From NCBI GenBank assembly GCA_003486385.1, contig DNFT01000097.1:1-64000 (forward strand): a stretch of 64,000 bases of DNA, read 5' to 3'. Source of the stretch: Eubacterium sp. (lineage in GTDB: Bacteria; Bacillota; Clostridia; Lachnospirales; Lachnospiraceae). The position numbers and the translations under genes are program-made. Shown piece after piece: positions 9,047-18,103 of the stretch; positions within the stretch are counted from its first letter, which is position 1; each line of letters starts with the position of its first letter. The notes below the pieces were generated by a model. The model worked only from the letters and a program-made list of their open reading frames with translations, made no database searches and was not told the origin of the DNA.

Positions 9047-9649
9047 ATGCGGAAATTGTATATTATCTGCTTTGTTACTCTTACAACATTATTTGTGACC
9101 TGTTATTGCATAGGCTATTATGCGGTTACAAAGAAAAACAGGGTGGAACAGCCGGCGAACGATTATTATGAGATGCGAGCTGCGGCCGCGGCGGATGAGA
9201 GCGTCATCAGACGCGATACCGAACTGATAATAGAGGAGTACAATATAAATAATCATATATCGGCACAGACAACAGTCATTCCCTCGATAGATATTCTTGG
9301 GCTTGACAGGGAGGCATATACAGACTACCTGAGAAGGTACATGGAAAAACCTGATAAGGACGATGTGGACAGGGGGCTGAGTTCTATAAACCTTGTCGAG
9401 TTCTCGTCAGACAGAATTGTGGTAAGGAAGAGCTATGATGCGCCTACCTACAGTGCAACGCAGAATTTTATTCTTTATGCGCTTGATGGACGGGTTGTGG
9501 TGTATTATGAGGATTTTGTCACGATATATGATTACACTGATATAAAGGTAACGGATTTACCTATTGAGCTGCAGCGCGAGATATATGTCGGGCTGCAGGT
9601 TAAGGATTTGGAAGAATTATACGAATTTTTGGAGGACCACACTTCATGA
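9047..9649 (+). CDS. Membrane-anchored protein with BofC-like C-terminal domain
   Basis: An N-terminal signal anchor (about residues 4-25, KLYIICFVTLTTLFVTCY) is followed by an extracytoplasmic region. The C-terminal 60 residues (YALDGRVVVYY... TDLPIELQREIYVGL...LEELYEFLEDHTS) resemble the BofC C-terminal domain, which in Bacillus takes part in the SigK checkpoint between forespore and mother cell. That assignment is by recall, not by alignment. Start chosen at ATG 9047 with AAAGGA about 9 nt upstream; ATG 9020 would add nine residues. Its stop overlaps the next gene's start by 4 bp. Confidence 0.6.
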   Translation: MRKLYIICFVTLTTLFVTCYCIGYYAVTKKNRVEQPANDYYEMRAAAAADESVIRRDTELIIEEYNINNHISAQTTVIPSIDILGLDREAYTDYLRRYMEKPDKDDVDRGLSSINLVEFSSDRIVVRKSYDAPTYSATQNFILYALDGRVVVYYEDFVTIYDYTDIKVTDLPIELQREIYVGLQVKDLEELYEFLEDHTS

Positions 9650-11100
9650 AATATGATGTTGTTGTGATTGGAGCCGGAGCTTCCGGTATGATGGCGGCAA
9701 TACAGGCGGCAAAAAAAGGCAGTGGAGAAGGAAAAGGCGGATGTATAAGGGTTGCGCTTCTTGAGGTTCTGGCAAGACCTGGAAAAAAGATACTTGCAAC
9801 CGGAAACGGCAAGTGTAACCTTACCAATTATAAGCTTGATGATAGCTGTTATCACACGGACAGCGGCAGTGTTGCGGATATAATGGGAGTGATAAGCCGC
9901 TTTGATTCTGAGGCTGTCACGGGTTTTTTCCGGGATGAGGGCATGCTTGTGCGCGACAGGGATGGCTATGTGTACCCATACAGTGAACAGGCTGCCTCAG
10001 TGCTTGACTGCCTAAGGCAGTGCCTTTTAAAGTACGGTGTGGAGCTTGTATGCGGCTGCGAGATAGCCTCTGTCAAGAAGAACGGCGATGAGTTCGTCAT
10101 TTCGGGAAATATAAGGGACATTGAGGCGGAGAACCGCAGGGCTGAGGCGAAAAAGAACAGCGGTAAGAAGGACGGCAAAAAAGCCGGAGGTGACAGGAAC
10201 GATAAGGCGAAGAATGTTGCCTGTGGCAAGGAGCGCGATGTGGCGCAGCCTGTCAGGTTATCCTGCACGGCGGGAAGGCTTATTGTGGCCACCGGCTCTG
10301 CTGCCGGAGGTGTATGCGATCAAGGCACCGGCACGGCAGGAAAACAGATTGGGAACACGCAGGGCAACGATAAATCAAACTCAGTGCTTGGATACGATAT
10401 TGCACGCAGCTTCGGACACCACATTATAAAGCCTCTGCCGGCGCTTGTGGCGCTAGGGTGTGAGGAGAGCTTTTTTAAGGAAATCTCAGGAGTCCGCGCC
10501 AAGGGAGGAATACGGCTTCTGATAGATGGCAGGTGCGTGGCTTCAGATATCGGAGAGCTCCAGCTCACCGACAACGGCATATCCGGAATACCGGTGTTTC
10601 AGGTGAGCCGCTATGCTGTGGCGGCACTTGATGCCGGAAAGGGCAGGGTTCAGGCGGAGCTTGATTTCATGCCGGAATATGGCGAAAAAGAGCTTATTGA
10701 ATACATAGATAAGATTAAAGCTGATATGTGTAATACGGGAAAAAGCTGTGAAATGATAAAGAAAGGCAGTATGCCAAGCCTTGCGGATATACTCACGGGG
10801 CTTGTAAATAAGAAGCTTATGAATCTGTTTGTAAAGCTTTCGGGCGGGCAGACGGAATCGCTTGTCGGGATTATCAAGCACTTTAAGGTGACCGTTATCA
10901 ATTCAAAGGGCATCATCTCCGCACAGGTATGTCGTGGTGGTGTGCGGCTTGATGAAGTCGATACTGAAACTATGGAATCCAAGCTGTGTCATGGCTTGTA
11001 CTTCTGCGGCGAGGTGCTTGATGTGGACGGCTGCTGTGGAGGGTATAATTTACAGTGGGCATGGAGCAGTGGGTATATAGCTGGGGCGATGAGGAAATGA
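9646..11100 (+). CDS. HI0933/YhiN-family FAD-binding oxidoreductase
   Basis: The N-terminus is a Rossmann FAD-binding motif (VVVIGAGASGMMAAIQAAK). The family signature KKILATGNGKCNLTN follows at about residue 50, and the C-terminal CCGGYNLQWAWSSGYIAG completes the flavin site. The family is large and poorly characterised (often labelled aminoacetone oxidase-like). 484 aa is longer than the usual 400-420: a charged, low-complexity insert around residues 160-200 (ENRRAEAKKNSGKKDGKK and on) and another near 225-240 account for the extra length. Starts by 4-bp overlap with the BofC-like gene. Confidence 0.88.
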   Translation: MKYDVVVIGAGASGMMAAIQAAKKGSGEGKGGCIRVALLEVLARPGKKILATGNGKCNLTNYKLDDSCYHTDSGSVADIMGVISRFDSEAVTGFFRDEGMLVRDRDGYVYPYSEQAASVLDCLRQCLLKYGVELVCGCEIASVKKNGDEFVISGNIRDIEAENRRAEAKKNSGKKDGKKAGGDRNDKAKNVACGKERDVAQPVRLSCTAGRLIVATGSAAGGVCDQGTGTAGKQIGNTQGNDKSNSVLGYDIARSFGHHIIKPLPALVALGCEESFFKEISGVRAKGGIRLLIDGRCVASDIGELQLTDNGISGIPVFQVSRYAVAALDAGKGRVQAELDFMPEYGEKELIEYIDKIKADMCNTGKSCEMIKKGSMPSLADILTGLVNKKLMNLFVKLSGGQTESLVGIIKHFKVTVINSKGIISAQVCRGGVRLDEVDTETMESKLCHGLYFCGEVLDVDGCCGGYNLQWAWSSGYIAGAMRK

Positions 11101-11213
11101 CGTATAAAAAATCTTGCAAAATAATAGATTTAGAGGCAGCTTTCAGTTATAATACATGTGGAATAATACAACATCGTTGATTAATATATAATGTTAATAT
11201 CAAGGAGGTTATC

Positions 11214-11618
11214 ATGGCTGATAAAATGAAAATATCCTGGCTTCTAAAGGCAACAGCCCTGTCTATTGTGCTGGCGGCGATAGTGTGGTTCGCCGGACTG
11301 GTATTTAATCCACCGGGGCTTGAGATGGTGCTTGCGATTGCAGCTATTGTATTTTCTATTATATCAATATGTCTTGTGGTATGCTGTATCGCGAGGAAAA
11401 TAAATTCACAGGTATCACTATATAAAGTGTTTGCCATCGCAGATATAGTGTTGGCTGTACTGGCTGGAGGATATGCTGTGTACGATATAAGGACAGACAC
11501 AGGATGGTTTGCCGGACTTTTGGGCGCACTCATAATGTTTATGGGTATGCCGGTGTTTGCGGTTTTGCTGTTGGGGGACTGGGTGGTATGGCTTGTCAAC
11601 CGGAAAAGAAACAGATAA
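11214..11618 (+). CDS. Four-helix membrane protein, unknown
   Basis: 134 aa with four hydrophobic segments (about residues 10-30, 36-58, 70-88 and 96-125) and short basic ends (MADKMK at the start, NRKRNR at the end). AAGGAGG lies 6 nt before the ATG. No family recognised. It is followed by a strong terminator at 11684, so it is probably monocistronic. Confidence 0.65.
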   Translation: MADKMKISWLLKATALSIVLAAIVWFAGLVFNPPGLEMVLAIAAIVFSIISICLVVCCIARKINSQVSLYKVFAIADIVLAVLAGGYAVYDIRTDTGWFAGLLGALIMFMGMPVFAVLLLGDWVVWLVNRKRNR

Positions 11619-11683
11619 TCAGTTATGAAGGAAACATAAAAATATAGAATTTTGTATAGTTTTCATAGGTATGTGTATGATGT

Positions 11684-11727
11684 AGGCGGTTGTGTTTTAT
11701 GAAAAGCACGAACCGCCTTTTGTTTTT
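11684..11727 (+). terminator. Rho-independent terminator
   Basis: AGGCGGTT pairs with AACCGCCT; the stem extends inward through GTGTTTT / AAAAGCAC with a one-base bulge. T-rich tail TTTTGTTTTT. Confidence 0.8.
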
Positions 11728-11850
11728 AAAAGTCTTACAGTTAAAGGTAGTAGTTGTCATGGATTTTTTGATGAATGGATGGTATAATATTTTGTATGTT
11801 GATAGTTTGATGTGTTTGTTTTAGTAGTGAAATGAGTGGGAGGTCTTGCA

Positions 11851-12831
11851 GTGGCAGAAGAGACAATATTTTCCGGCGAATCAAAGAATATCGAATACAA
11901 GGTATCTGTACCGGACAAAAGCGAAAAATATATGAAGACAATAGTGGCTTTTGCCAACACGCAGGGAGGCAGGCTGCTCATAGGAATTGACGACAAGACA
12001 CACGAGATTGTTGGTGTGGATAGTGTAAATCTTTTTCAGATTATGGACAGTATTGCAAACGCTGTTTCGGATTCCTGCGAGCCGCAGATTATTCCGGATA
12101 TTGAACCGCAGACGGTGGACGGAAAAAATATTATCGTTGTGACGGTGGAGGCTGGGAAGAATCGCCCATATTACTTAAAATCAAAGGGCAAGGAAGCAGG
12201 GACATATATCAGAGTGGCGGGAACATCAAGGCTTGCATATCGCGAAAAGATTAAAGAGCTTGAGATGGAAGGAGCACGTATCTCATGGGATGAGTTAACC
12301 TGCGTAGGATATAATGTCACGGACGAAGCGACAGAGAAATTATGTAAGGATATCGAGGCGTTCAGGAAAAAGGCAGGGATGACGGAACATACCGTGAAAA
12401 AGGAGCAGCTTATCAACTGGAAGATTTTGAAACAGAGTGAGGGACAGTTGCTGGCAACGAATGCTTACGTTTTGCTGACATCAGATTATTTTCCTTTTTC
12501 AAAAACACAATGTGCGGTATTTAGGGGAAGGGACAGAGCGGTATTCTTGGATAAAAGGGAATTTACAGGTCCGATTTATACCCAGATTGAAGAAGCGGTT
12601 GATTTTGTCTTGAGAAATATAAGACTTGGCGCGACAATTGATGGTCTGGTGCGCAGGGAAAGGTATGAGCTCCCGCCGGAGGCTATAAGAGAAATGATTA
12701 TCAATGCTCACTGCCATAGGAATCTGTTGGATGAATCCTGCATACAGGTGGCGATATATGATGACCGCCTTGAGGTGACTTCCCCCGGAGGCCTGTACAA
12801 CGGTCTGACATACGCGGAGGGGATTCGGTGA
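11851..12831 (+). pseudogene. AlbA_2-type ATP-binding regulator, 5' portion of a broken gene
   Basis: The first about 130 residues are a Schlafen AlbA_2 domain (ESKNIEYKVSVP, AFANTQGGRLLIGIDD, GTYIRVAGTSRLA), followed by the HATPase_c_4-like region ending in EMIINAHCHRNL and LEVTSPGGLYNGLTYAEG. Intact relatives run on for about 150 residues through an NPAIANVF-type and WGSGI-type block. Here the frame passes directly from LTYAE into GIR and stops, so an internal stretch appears deleted. The C-terminal part continues in another frame from 12828. GTG 11851 follows GGGAGG by 7 nt and is preferred over GTG 11836. The family is usually a putative transcriptional regulator. Confidence 0.7.
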
Positions 12832-13160
12832 AGCGGATGACAGGAACCGATGACGATATATTAAAAAACATTGATAAGTCATCGGGGAACATCGGAGAAC
12901 CATCGGAGAACATCGGAGAACCATCGGAGAACATCGGAGAACTACATCAGAGGAAGAAAAAATATACCCTAAATGATACACAAAGGAAGATAATAGAATT
13001 ATTAACTGAGAATAATAAGCTTTCTGCTTCAAAGCTGGCAGGTGAAATTGGCGTTGCAAGCAGAAATATTGAGGTTAATCTAAAAAAGCTGAAGGAACAG
13101 GGCATTTTATTGAGATGTGGTTCGCCAAAAACAGGCTATTGGGTTATATCGGACAAATAA
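12828..13160 (+). pseudogene. AlbA_2-type regulator, C-terminal winged-helix portion
   Basis: GTGA overlap with the preceding stop allows coupled translation. The product starts with a hydrophilic linker of three tandem NIGEPSE-like heptads and ends in a winged-helix DNA-binding domain (TQRKIIELLTENNKLSASKLAGEIGVASRNIEVNLKKLKEQG). This is the normal C-terminal domain of the AlbA_2/HATPase_c_4 proteins, separated here by the deletion just upstream. It could still make a free DNA-binding fragment. Confidence 0.6.
12880..12942 (+). repeat. Three tandem 21-bp units in the linker
   Basis: 63 bp made of three 21-bp units, each itself two near-identical halves of CATCGGAGAAC/CATCGGAGAA. It encodes the repeated NIGEPSE linker. 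Slipped-strand expansion is the likely origin. Confidence 0.85.
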
Positions 13161-13184
13161 CATATAGAAACGCAGCACAAAAAA

Positions 13185-13661
13185 ATGTTCAGAAACATGA
13201 GAAGATTTAAGCAGGAATTAAGCCATGAGGAGTGCGTGAGAATACTTAAGGAACAGCCGCGCGGCGTTCTGTCGCTCATAGGGGATGACGGTTATCCTTA
13301 TGGCGTTCCGATTGATTACTGGTACAGCGAGGATGACAATAAGCTGTACTTTCACGGAGCCGGTGAGGGTCATAAGATGGACGCTGTTAAGAAATGCGAT
13401 AAGACTTCCTTTTGCGTGTACGATGGGGGATACAGAAAAGACGGAGAGTGGGCGCTCAACATTAACAGTGTTATTGTGTTCGGCAGAATGAAAGTTGTCG
13501 ATGACAGGGACAAGATTCTGGAGATATGCACCAACATTTGTCTTAAATTTACGGACGATAAGGAGTACATAGAGCAGGAGATAAGCCGCTCAGGCAGCAG
13601 GGTGTGCTGCCTTGAGCTTGTTGTTGAGCATATGACGGGCAAGCTTGTAAAAGAATCGTGA
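13185..13661 (+). CDS. Pyridoxamine 5'-phosphate oxidase-like flavoprotein (NimA family)
   Basis: 158 aa with the split-barrel FMN-binding pattern: RGVLSLIGDDGYPYGVPIDYWY, LYFHGAGEGHKMDAVKK and a C-terminal EHMTGKLVKE. These match the 5-nitroimidazole-resistance/PNPOx-like proteins common in gut Clostridia. They reduce or bind small molecules with FMN; the real substrate here is unknown. No convincing ribosome binding site precedes ATG 13185; ATG 13197 is an alternative. Independent of its neighbours in family. Confidence 0.8.
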   Translation: MFRNMRRFKQELSHEECVRILKEQPRGVLSLIGDDGYPYGVPIDYWYSEDDNKLYFHGAGEGHKMDAVKKCDKTSFCVYDGGYRKDGEWALNINSVIVFGRMKVVDDRDKILEICTNICLKFTDDKEYIEQEISRSGSRVCCLELVVEHMTGKLVKES

Positions 13662-13674
13662 TGTTACAATGCTG

Positions 13675-14415
13675 TTATTGCAGATGGAGTAAAACGGAGG
13701 CGTGAAATGCTTTGCCATCATGCGAAAACACTGAGTCACCGTTATATTTATGAGCAATCTCAGCAATGCTTTTTAAGCCTATGGCGGTGTGATTCTTTTT
13801 GGTAGAAGGGTATTCATTTCCATTAGGCTTAAGCTCACCGGAGTAGCTGTTGTCCAAGGTTATGGAGAGCATATTGCCTGAGACAGCCATGTTGAGCTTT
13901 ACAAACAGCTCCTTAGGCTGTGCTGCGGCGGCAGTTACGGCATTATCTAAGAGATTGCCGAGCAGAACGGCGAGATCCGATGAATCAATTGAGCCGCTGT
14001 CAAAGTCAGTAATGTTGATCAGCATATTGATGCCTGAGTTCCTTCCGAGCTGGTTGTAATAGCTGATTACGGAATCTATTGCTTTATTCCGGCTGAACCG
14101 GATCAGTTCGGTGTTGTCGAGGTCGCTTATGTACTCATGGATTTTTGACAGGGCTTTCTGTGATTCATTGTCATGTATTTTTTCTGCAATATAGAGCAAA
14201 TCATACTTAAAATTATGTTTCAGTTCTCTTAGCGTATCTATTGAATAGGAAAGATTCTTATATTGTTCGCGCTGGATTTCCAGAGAATTATTTAAAGAAT
14301 GCTTTTTTCCTTCTGCCTGCCATCGACGGAGCAGAAGATAACAGCACATGGGGCAGATTGTCAATGGATGTGTCTGCGGAGCTCTCCGTTGTATATATAG
14401 TCCATATAATCGCAC
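13675..14415 (-). pseudogene. GHKL sensor histidine kinase, 5'-truncated fragment
   Basis: The recognisable part runs from about 14312 down to 13675 (about 212 residues): a dimerisation/phosphoacceptor-like helix with ELKHNFKYDLL, then a GHKL ATPase with NLLDNAVTAA (N box) and TAIGLKSIAEIAHKYNG (G2 box), as in AgrC-like quorum-sensing kinases. The membrane sensor part is missing. The frame extends another 34 codons to 14415 only through sequence that encodes the phage-tail protein on the other strand, so that extension is not real. No response regulator is adjacent. Confidence 0.75.
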
Positions 14416-15293
14416 TCAACGAACAGCTTATTGCCGGGAATGATGGTGATATAAGTGTGGATAAGTATTTGTCTGATTTCGACGTCGATCAGGAGAAGAA
14501 AAATCTGTTTTTTAAGAACGCAGGAGAGGTGCGTTCCGTGAACTGCAAGGATATTCTATTATATAGTCTCAAAGGGCGGTATCTGTGGATATATATTGAA
14601 ATACAGGGTGAGGGCAGTTTTTCGTTCTCAGATATGAAGGTGGATATGACTGGGGACAATTTTATGATGACATTTCCACAGGTATACAGGGAGCGAAACA
14701 GCTTCTTTCACAGATATATGTCGATTTATTCAAGTATATATAATGATTTTCAGGCGCAGATTGACAGGCTGCCGGAGCGCTTTGATATAGAGAACACTTC
14801 GTGTGAGTTTCTCATTGAGTATTTAGGCTGGCTTGGAATAGATATTTCGCGTGAATATGTGGATGATGGGATGATAAGAAAGCATGCGGCAGAGGCATTT
14901 GAGCTTAAAAGATACAGGGGAACCAGATATGTGCTTGAACGAATCGGAGAGATACTGCTGGGGGAAAAGCCGGTCATAATTGAGCGCAGACAGATAGCAG
15001 ATAATATGAACAAGACGGACAAGCAGGTATCGGATGCGCTGTACGGCGAAAATCCGTATGATGTGTCGCTTCTTACTACTGTGGAGTGTAATGACGGCAG
15101 ACGCAGATGGCTGTCCGGCTTCCTGGAACAGTTCATTCCGGTCAGATGTAAGCTTAAGCTTATTTTCCTGTGCGGACATAATGAGATGGACACTTATACC
15201 TACATGGGTGTCAATGCGAGACTATGGGACGCTACGGAGGTACGGCTTGATGAGGGGGCAGTGTCGCTTGACGAGATGGGGATTCTGAAATAA
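14241..15293 (+). pseudogene. Phage tail protein (gpI-like baseplate protein), 5'-truncated fragment
   Basis: From about residue 22 (nt 14304) the product resembles tail proteins of the P2 gpI / TIGR02242 type found in contractile tails and phage-like particles: FFLLPAIDGAEDNSTWGRL, then FPQVYRERNSFFHRYMSIY, EYLGWLGIDIS, RGTRYVLERIGE and LEQFIPVRCKLKLIFLCGHN. The first 21 codons are antisense to the kinase fragment and are not tail sequence. No other tail or phage gene is nearby, so this is a relic. Confidence 0.65.
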
Positions 15294-15417
15294 ATATGTG
15301 TAGTTTTTGTGTGTGGAAGATGATATAATGAGTGACATATTATGAAAGGGCTTGCAGATTAAGCGGAAATGGAGGAATGTGTGATAATAGGTTTTCTTAT
15401 TGTCATGCAGGGATAGG

Positions 15418-15894
15418 ATGAAGAAAACAAGCAATAAACAAACAATAAACTACCATTCAAAGGGTTACGAAAAATACGCAAAGAAGGATAAGGAGGCTAA
15501 GCAGGCTTCTAAGTCAAAGCCAGTTAAGCCGGCTAAGCCGAAGGAGGGAAGCTTCCTGTATCTGCTTCCGGAGGAGATAAGTGCAAGGCAGCTCCACGAT
15601 GGACTTGACTTCCTGGATGCAAAGCAGCTTGAAGTATGGACGGAGCTTAATCTTTTTGAGGTGACAGCGGACGAGGGGACAATCACGTTCGAGGACATGA
15701 GGGATAATCTGGGAGAGGAAGACTTTGGGACTCTTGCCGGTATGGGGATGAAAAAGGTGTATGCGGTCGACTATTATCTGAGCGATAATGGGATTCTTCG
15801 CAAGGTTATGGAAACATTGATTTCCAAATTCGGCGGAAAAATCGGTTCGGACACGGAGGATTTCCAGCCTTTTGTGAAGGTAAACGAAATTTAG
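15418..15894 (+). CDS. Conserved-looking cytosolic protein, unknown
   Basis: 158 aa. A basic, lysine-rich first 45 residues (KKDKEAKQASKSKPVKPAKPK) is followed by an acidic globular part with the segments LPEEISARQLHDGLDFLDAKQLEVWTELNLF and FGTLAGMGMKKVYAVDYYLSDNG. No family recognised. ATG 15418 follows AGGGAT; the in-frame TTG at 15400 has no better site. A TATAAT at about 15323 may be its -10 element. No membrane segment. Confidence 0.6.
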   Translation: MKKTSNKQTINYHSKGYEKYAKKDKEAKQASKSKPVKPAKPKEGSFLYLLPEEISARQLHDGLDFLDAKQLEVWTELNLFEVTADEGTITFEDMRDNLGEEDFGTLAGMGMKKVYAVDYYLSDNGILRKVMETLISKFGGKIGSDTEDFQPFVKVNEI

Positions 15895-16058
15895 GCCGGA
15901 AAAGTGTAGCATTTCACACGAATATGCTCCGAAAAAGTGTTAAGAAATAATGCAAATGGGTCGGAAAAAATGTAGTGTAACGGCATAAACAGGTCAGAAA
16001 AAATCTTATTGTAAGACTTGCATATCCCCGAAAAAATGTAGTATTGTATTAAAATCAG
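15894..16058 (+). repeat. Five tandem 33-bp degenerate repeats
   Basis: The core YCSGAAAAARTGTAG recurs five times. The G before each A-run lies at 15899, 15931, 15964, 15997 and 16030, so the spacing is 32, 33, 33 and 33 bp, about three helical turns. Cores 3 and 5 are best conserved (GAAAAAATGTAGT in both); core 4 has diverged after the A-run. The array fills the gap between two plus-strand genes and ends about 25 bp before the FAD-protein start, in the position of an operator array. Confidence 0.6.
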
Positions 16059-16082
16059 CATAGATAATGGAAGGATAAGCCT

Positions 16083-17768
16083 GTGATAAGAATTAACCAG
16101 CTAAAAATTACCCCGGAGGTTTCGCTGAGTGCAGGGCAGCTTGATACCGCGCTCAAGGGAAAGATTTCCAAGGCACTGCGGCTTAAGGGAGATAATTTTT
16201 CATATAAAATAGTAAAGAAATCGATTGATTCAAGGCATAAGCCGGATATATTTATCGTGTATTCGGTGGATGTCACGGTATATGGTGCGGACAGGAAAGC
16301 TTTAGATTCCGGTGCAGAGGAAAAAATAATCAAAAAAGTTAACGATAACAATATTATGTTAAGTAAAACTGTAAGATATAAGGAGCCGAAGCCGGCAAGA
16401 GACAGGATGGGCAGCAGACCGGTGATAGCAGGCTTTGGCCCTGCCGGAATGTTCTGTGCGCTTATGCTCGCGCGCGCCGGCTACAGACCGGTAGTTGTTG
16501 AGCGCGGTGAGGCTGTTGAGGATAGAATGAAGTCGGTTGATTCATTCTGGAATGGCGGCAGGCTCAACCCGGAATCCAATGCACAGTTCGGCGAGGGAGG
16601 TGCGGGAACCTTCTCAGACGGAAAGCTTAACACCCAGGTTAAGGAGGTATATGGGCGTATCAGCAAGGTACTAGAAATCTTTGTGGAGCATGGGGCTGAT
16701 GAGAGTATAACCTACGAAGCGAAGCCGCATATTGGCACAGATCGCCTTGTATATATTGTGCAGAGTATCAGGAAAGAGATTGAGAGTCTTGGCGGGGAAG
16801 TACGCTTTAACACGAGGCTTGTCGATATAGACCTTGAAAAGCTCACGCCCGGTGTGCTTTCGGATGAGAATGGGACAGACAGAAGAGTCAAAGGTATCAC
16901 GGTTGAGAACTCCGGGAATAGAGAGTATATTCCATGTGACTGTCTTGTGCTTGCGATAGGACACAGCGCAAGGGATACATTTTATATGCTGAAGGATAAG
17001 CTCACCATGGAGCAGAAGGCATTTGCTGTAGGTCTTAGAATAGAACATAGGCAGGAGCTTATAAATATACATGAGTTTGGCGATGGAAAATATAAGAATT
17101 ATATGCCGGCGAGCTATAAGCTCACGCATAAGGCTTCTAACGGGCGTGGTGTCTATTCCTTCTGTATGTGTCCGGGCGGCTATGTTGTGAATGCTTCCTC
17201 GGAGGAGGGCATGCTTGCGGTCAATGGAATGAGTTATTCAAAGCGTGACAGCGAGAATGCCAATTCCGCACTTATTGTCACGGTCGATAACAGAGATTTT
17301 GGTTCGGAGGATGTCCTTGCCGGAATCGAATTTCAGAGGAGGCTTGAGAAGAAGGCGTATGAGCTGGGAGGCGGAAGGGTTCCGGTTCAACGCTTTGGTG
17401 ATTTCAGGGAAAATAGGACTACAACGGAAAGCGCATTGAGCAGTAATACGGTTAAGCCTTGTATTAAGGGTGGGTATACAGCGGCTAATCTGAGGGAGCT
17501 TCTCCCTGATGAACTGTGTGATGCGCTTATAGAGGGTGTGACAAGCTTCGACAGACAGATACCCGGATATGCGAATCCGGATGCGATGTTTGCCGGGGTT
17601 GAGTCGCGGACCTCATCGCCTGTGCGCATAAACAGGGATGATAAGCTGCAGGCATTGGGTATAAGCGGACTTTATCCGTGCGGAGAAGGTGCAGGCTACG
17701 CTGGCGGTATTACCTCCGCGGCGGTGGATGGAATAAAGGTATACGAAGCGATAGTGACAAATGTATAA
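16083..17768 (+). CDS. FAD-dependent oxidoreductase (COG2509-type dehydrogenase)
   Basis: 561 aa. The family has an N-terminal ferredoxin-like domain (about residues 1-100; INQLKITPEV) before a Rossmann FAD domain: PVIAGFGPAGMFCALMLARAG, then NAQFGEGGAGTFSDGKLNT, a strongly conserved block, and at the C-terminus LYPCGEGAGYAGGITSAAVDG. The substrate is not known for the family. GTG 16083 follows AAGGA by 7 nt. The upstream gap holds the five-copy 33-bp repeat array, which may regulate it. Confidence 0.88.
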   Translation: MIRINQLKITPEVSLSAGQLDTALKGKISKALRLKGDNFSYKIVKKSIDSRHKPDIFIVYSVDVTVYGADRKALDSGAEEKIIKKVNDNNIMLSKTVRYKEPKPARDRMGSRPVIAGFGPAGMFCALMLARAGYRPVVVERGEAVEDRMKSVDSFWNGGRLNPESNAQFGEGGAGTFSDGKLNTQVKEVYGRISKVLEIFVEHGADESITYEAKPHIGTDRLVYIVQSIRKEIESLGGEVRFNTRLVDIDLEKLTPGVLSDENGTDRRVKGITVENSGNREYIPCDCLVLAIGHSARDTFYMLKDKLTMEQKAFAVGLRIEHRQELINIHEFGDGKYKNYMPASYKLTHKASNGRGVYSFCMCPGGYVVNASSEEGMLAVNGMSYSKRDSENANSALIVTVDNRDFGSEDVLAGIEFQRRLEKKAYELGGGRVPVQRFGDFRENRTTTESALSSNTVKPCIKGGYTAANLRELLPDELCDALIEGVTSFDRQIPGYANPDAMFAGVESRTSSPVRINRDDKLQALGISGLYPCGEGAGYAGGITSAAVDGIKVYEAIVTNV

Positions 17769-17884
17769 TTGAATTTTAATGAATGGCGATTTTTGGCATA
17801 TAGTAGAAAAAAATTGCTATATGTCATTATTCAAAATAAAAATAATGTACTTTCAGAGAAAATATGTTATAATTTCCAAAATAT

Positions 17885-17939
17885 GATGTTGAGGTCAAAA
17901 TACACTAAGTTTACAGCACATGTTTTGATTCCAACATCA
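17885..17939. repeat. Dispersed intergenic repeat, copy B, with palindrome
   Basis: The arms GATGTTGAGGTCAAAA (17885-17900) and TTTTGATTCCAACATC (17923-17938) are complementary at 14 of 16 positions around a 22-nt loop. Loop plus right arm (17905-17939) repeat 111-145. It lies in a 335-bp gene-free gap before the dCMP deaminase gene; the rest of that gap is AT-rich and holds only the hairpin at 18014. Confidence 0.55.
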
Positions 17940-18013
17940 AAAATATTTTGTAAAAATGGGAAGCAATATTTGGTATAATATATTCTAAGAACATATTTTT
18001 CATTACTATTTGA

Positions 18014-18033
18014 GTCACTGCAAAAACAGTGAC
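18014..18033 (+). terminator. Terminator-like hairpin before dCMP deaminase
   Basis: GTCACTG / CAGTGAC around a CAAAAA loop, followed after six bases by a six-T run. The T-run is offset, so this could be a leader hairpin instead. Confidence 0.4.
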
Positions 18034-18103
18034 AGGGAGATTTTTTATCTTAGATTAATGTAAAAACAGACTGCAGGAAATACAGAGCATAAGGAGTGAA
18101 GGC

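Noticed and set aside
12499..13059. 186-codon minus-strand open frame with repeated VLRCSPM
   Set aside because: Shadow of the tandem 21-bp linker repeat and the AlbA_2 gene on the plus strand.
15377..15421. 14-codon upstream open frame ending in an ATGA overlap with the gene at 15418
   Set aside because: GGAGG is only one base from its ATG, too close for initiation; overlap could be chance.
15894..16058. CRISPR array
   Set aside because: Units are contiguous and degenerate with no conserved repeat separated by unique spacers, and no cas gene is present.
17769..17978. 69-codon open frame after the FAD-protein gene
   Set aside because: No ribosome binding site and it runs across the dispersed palindromic repeat.
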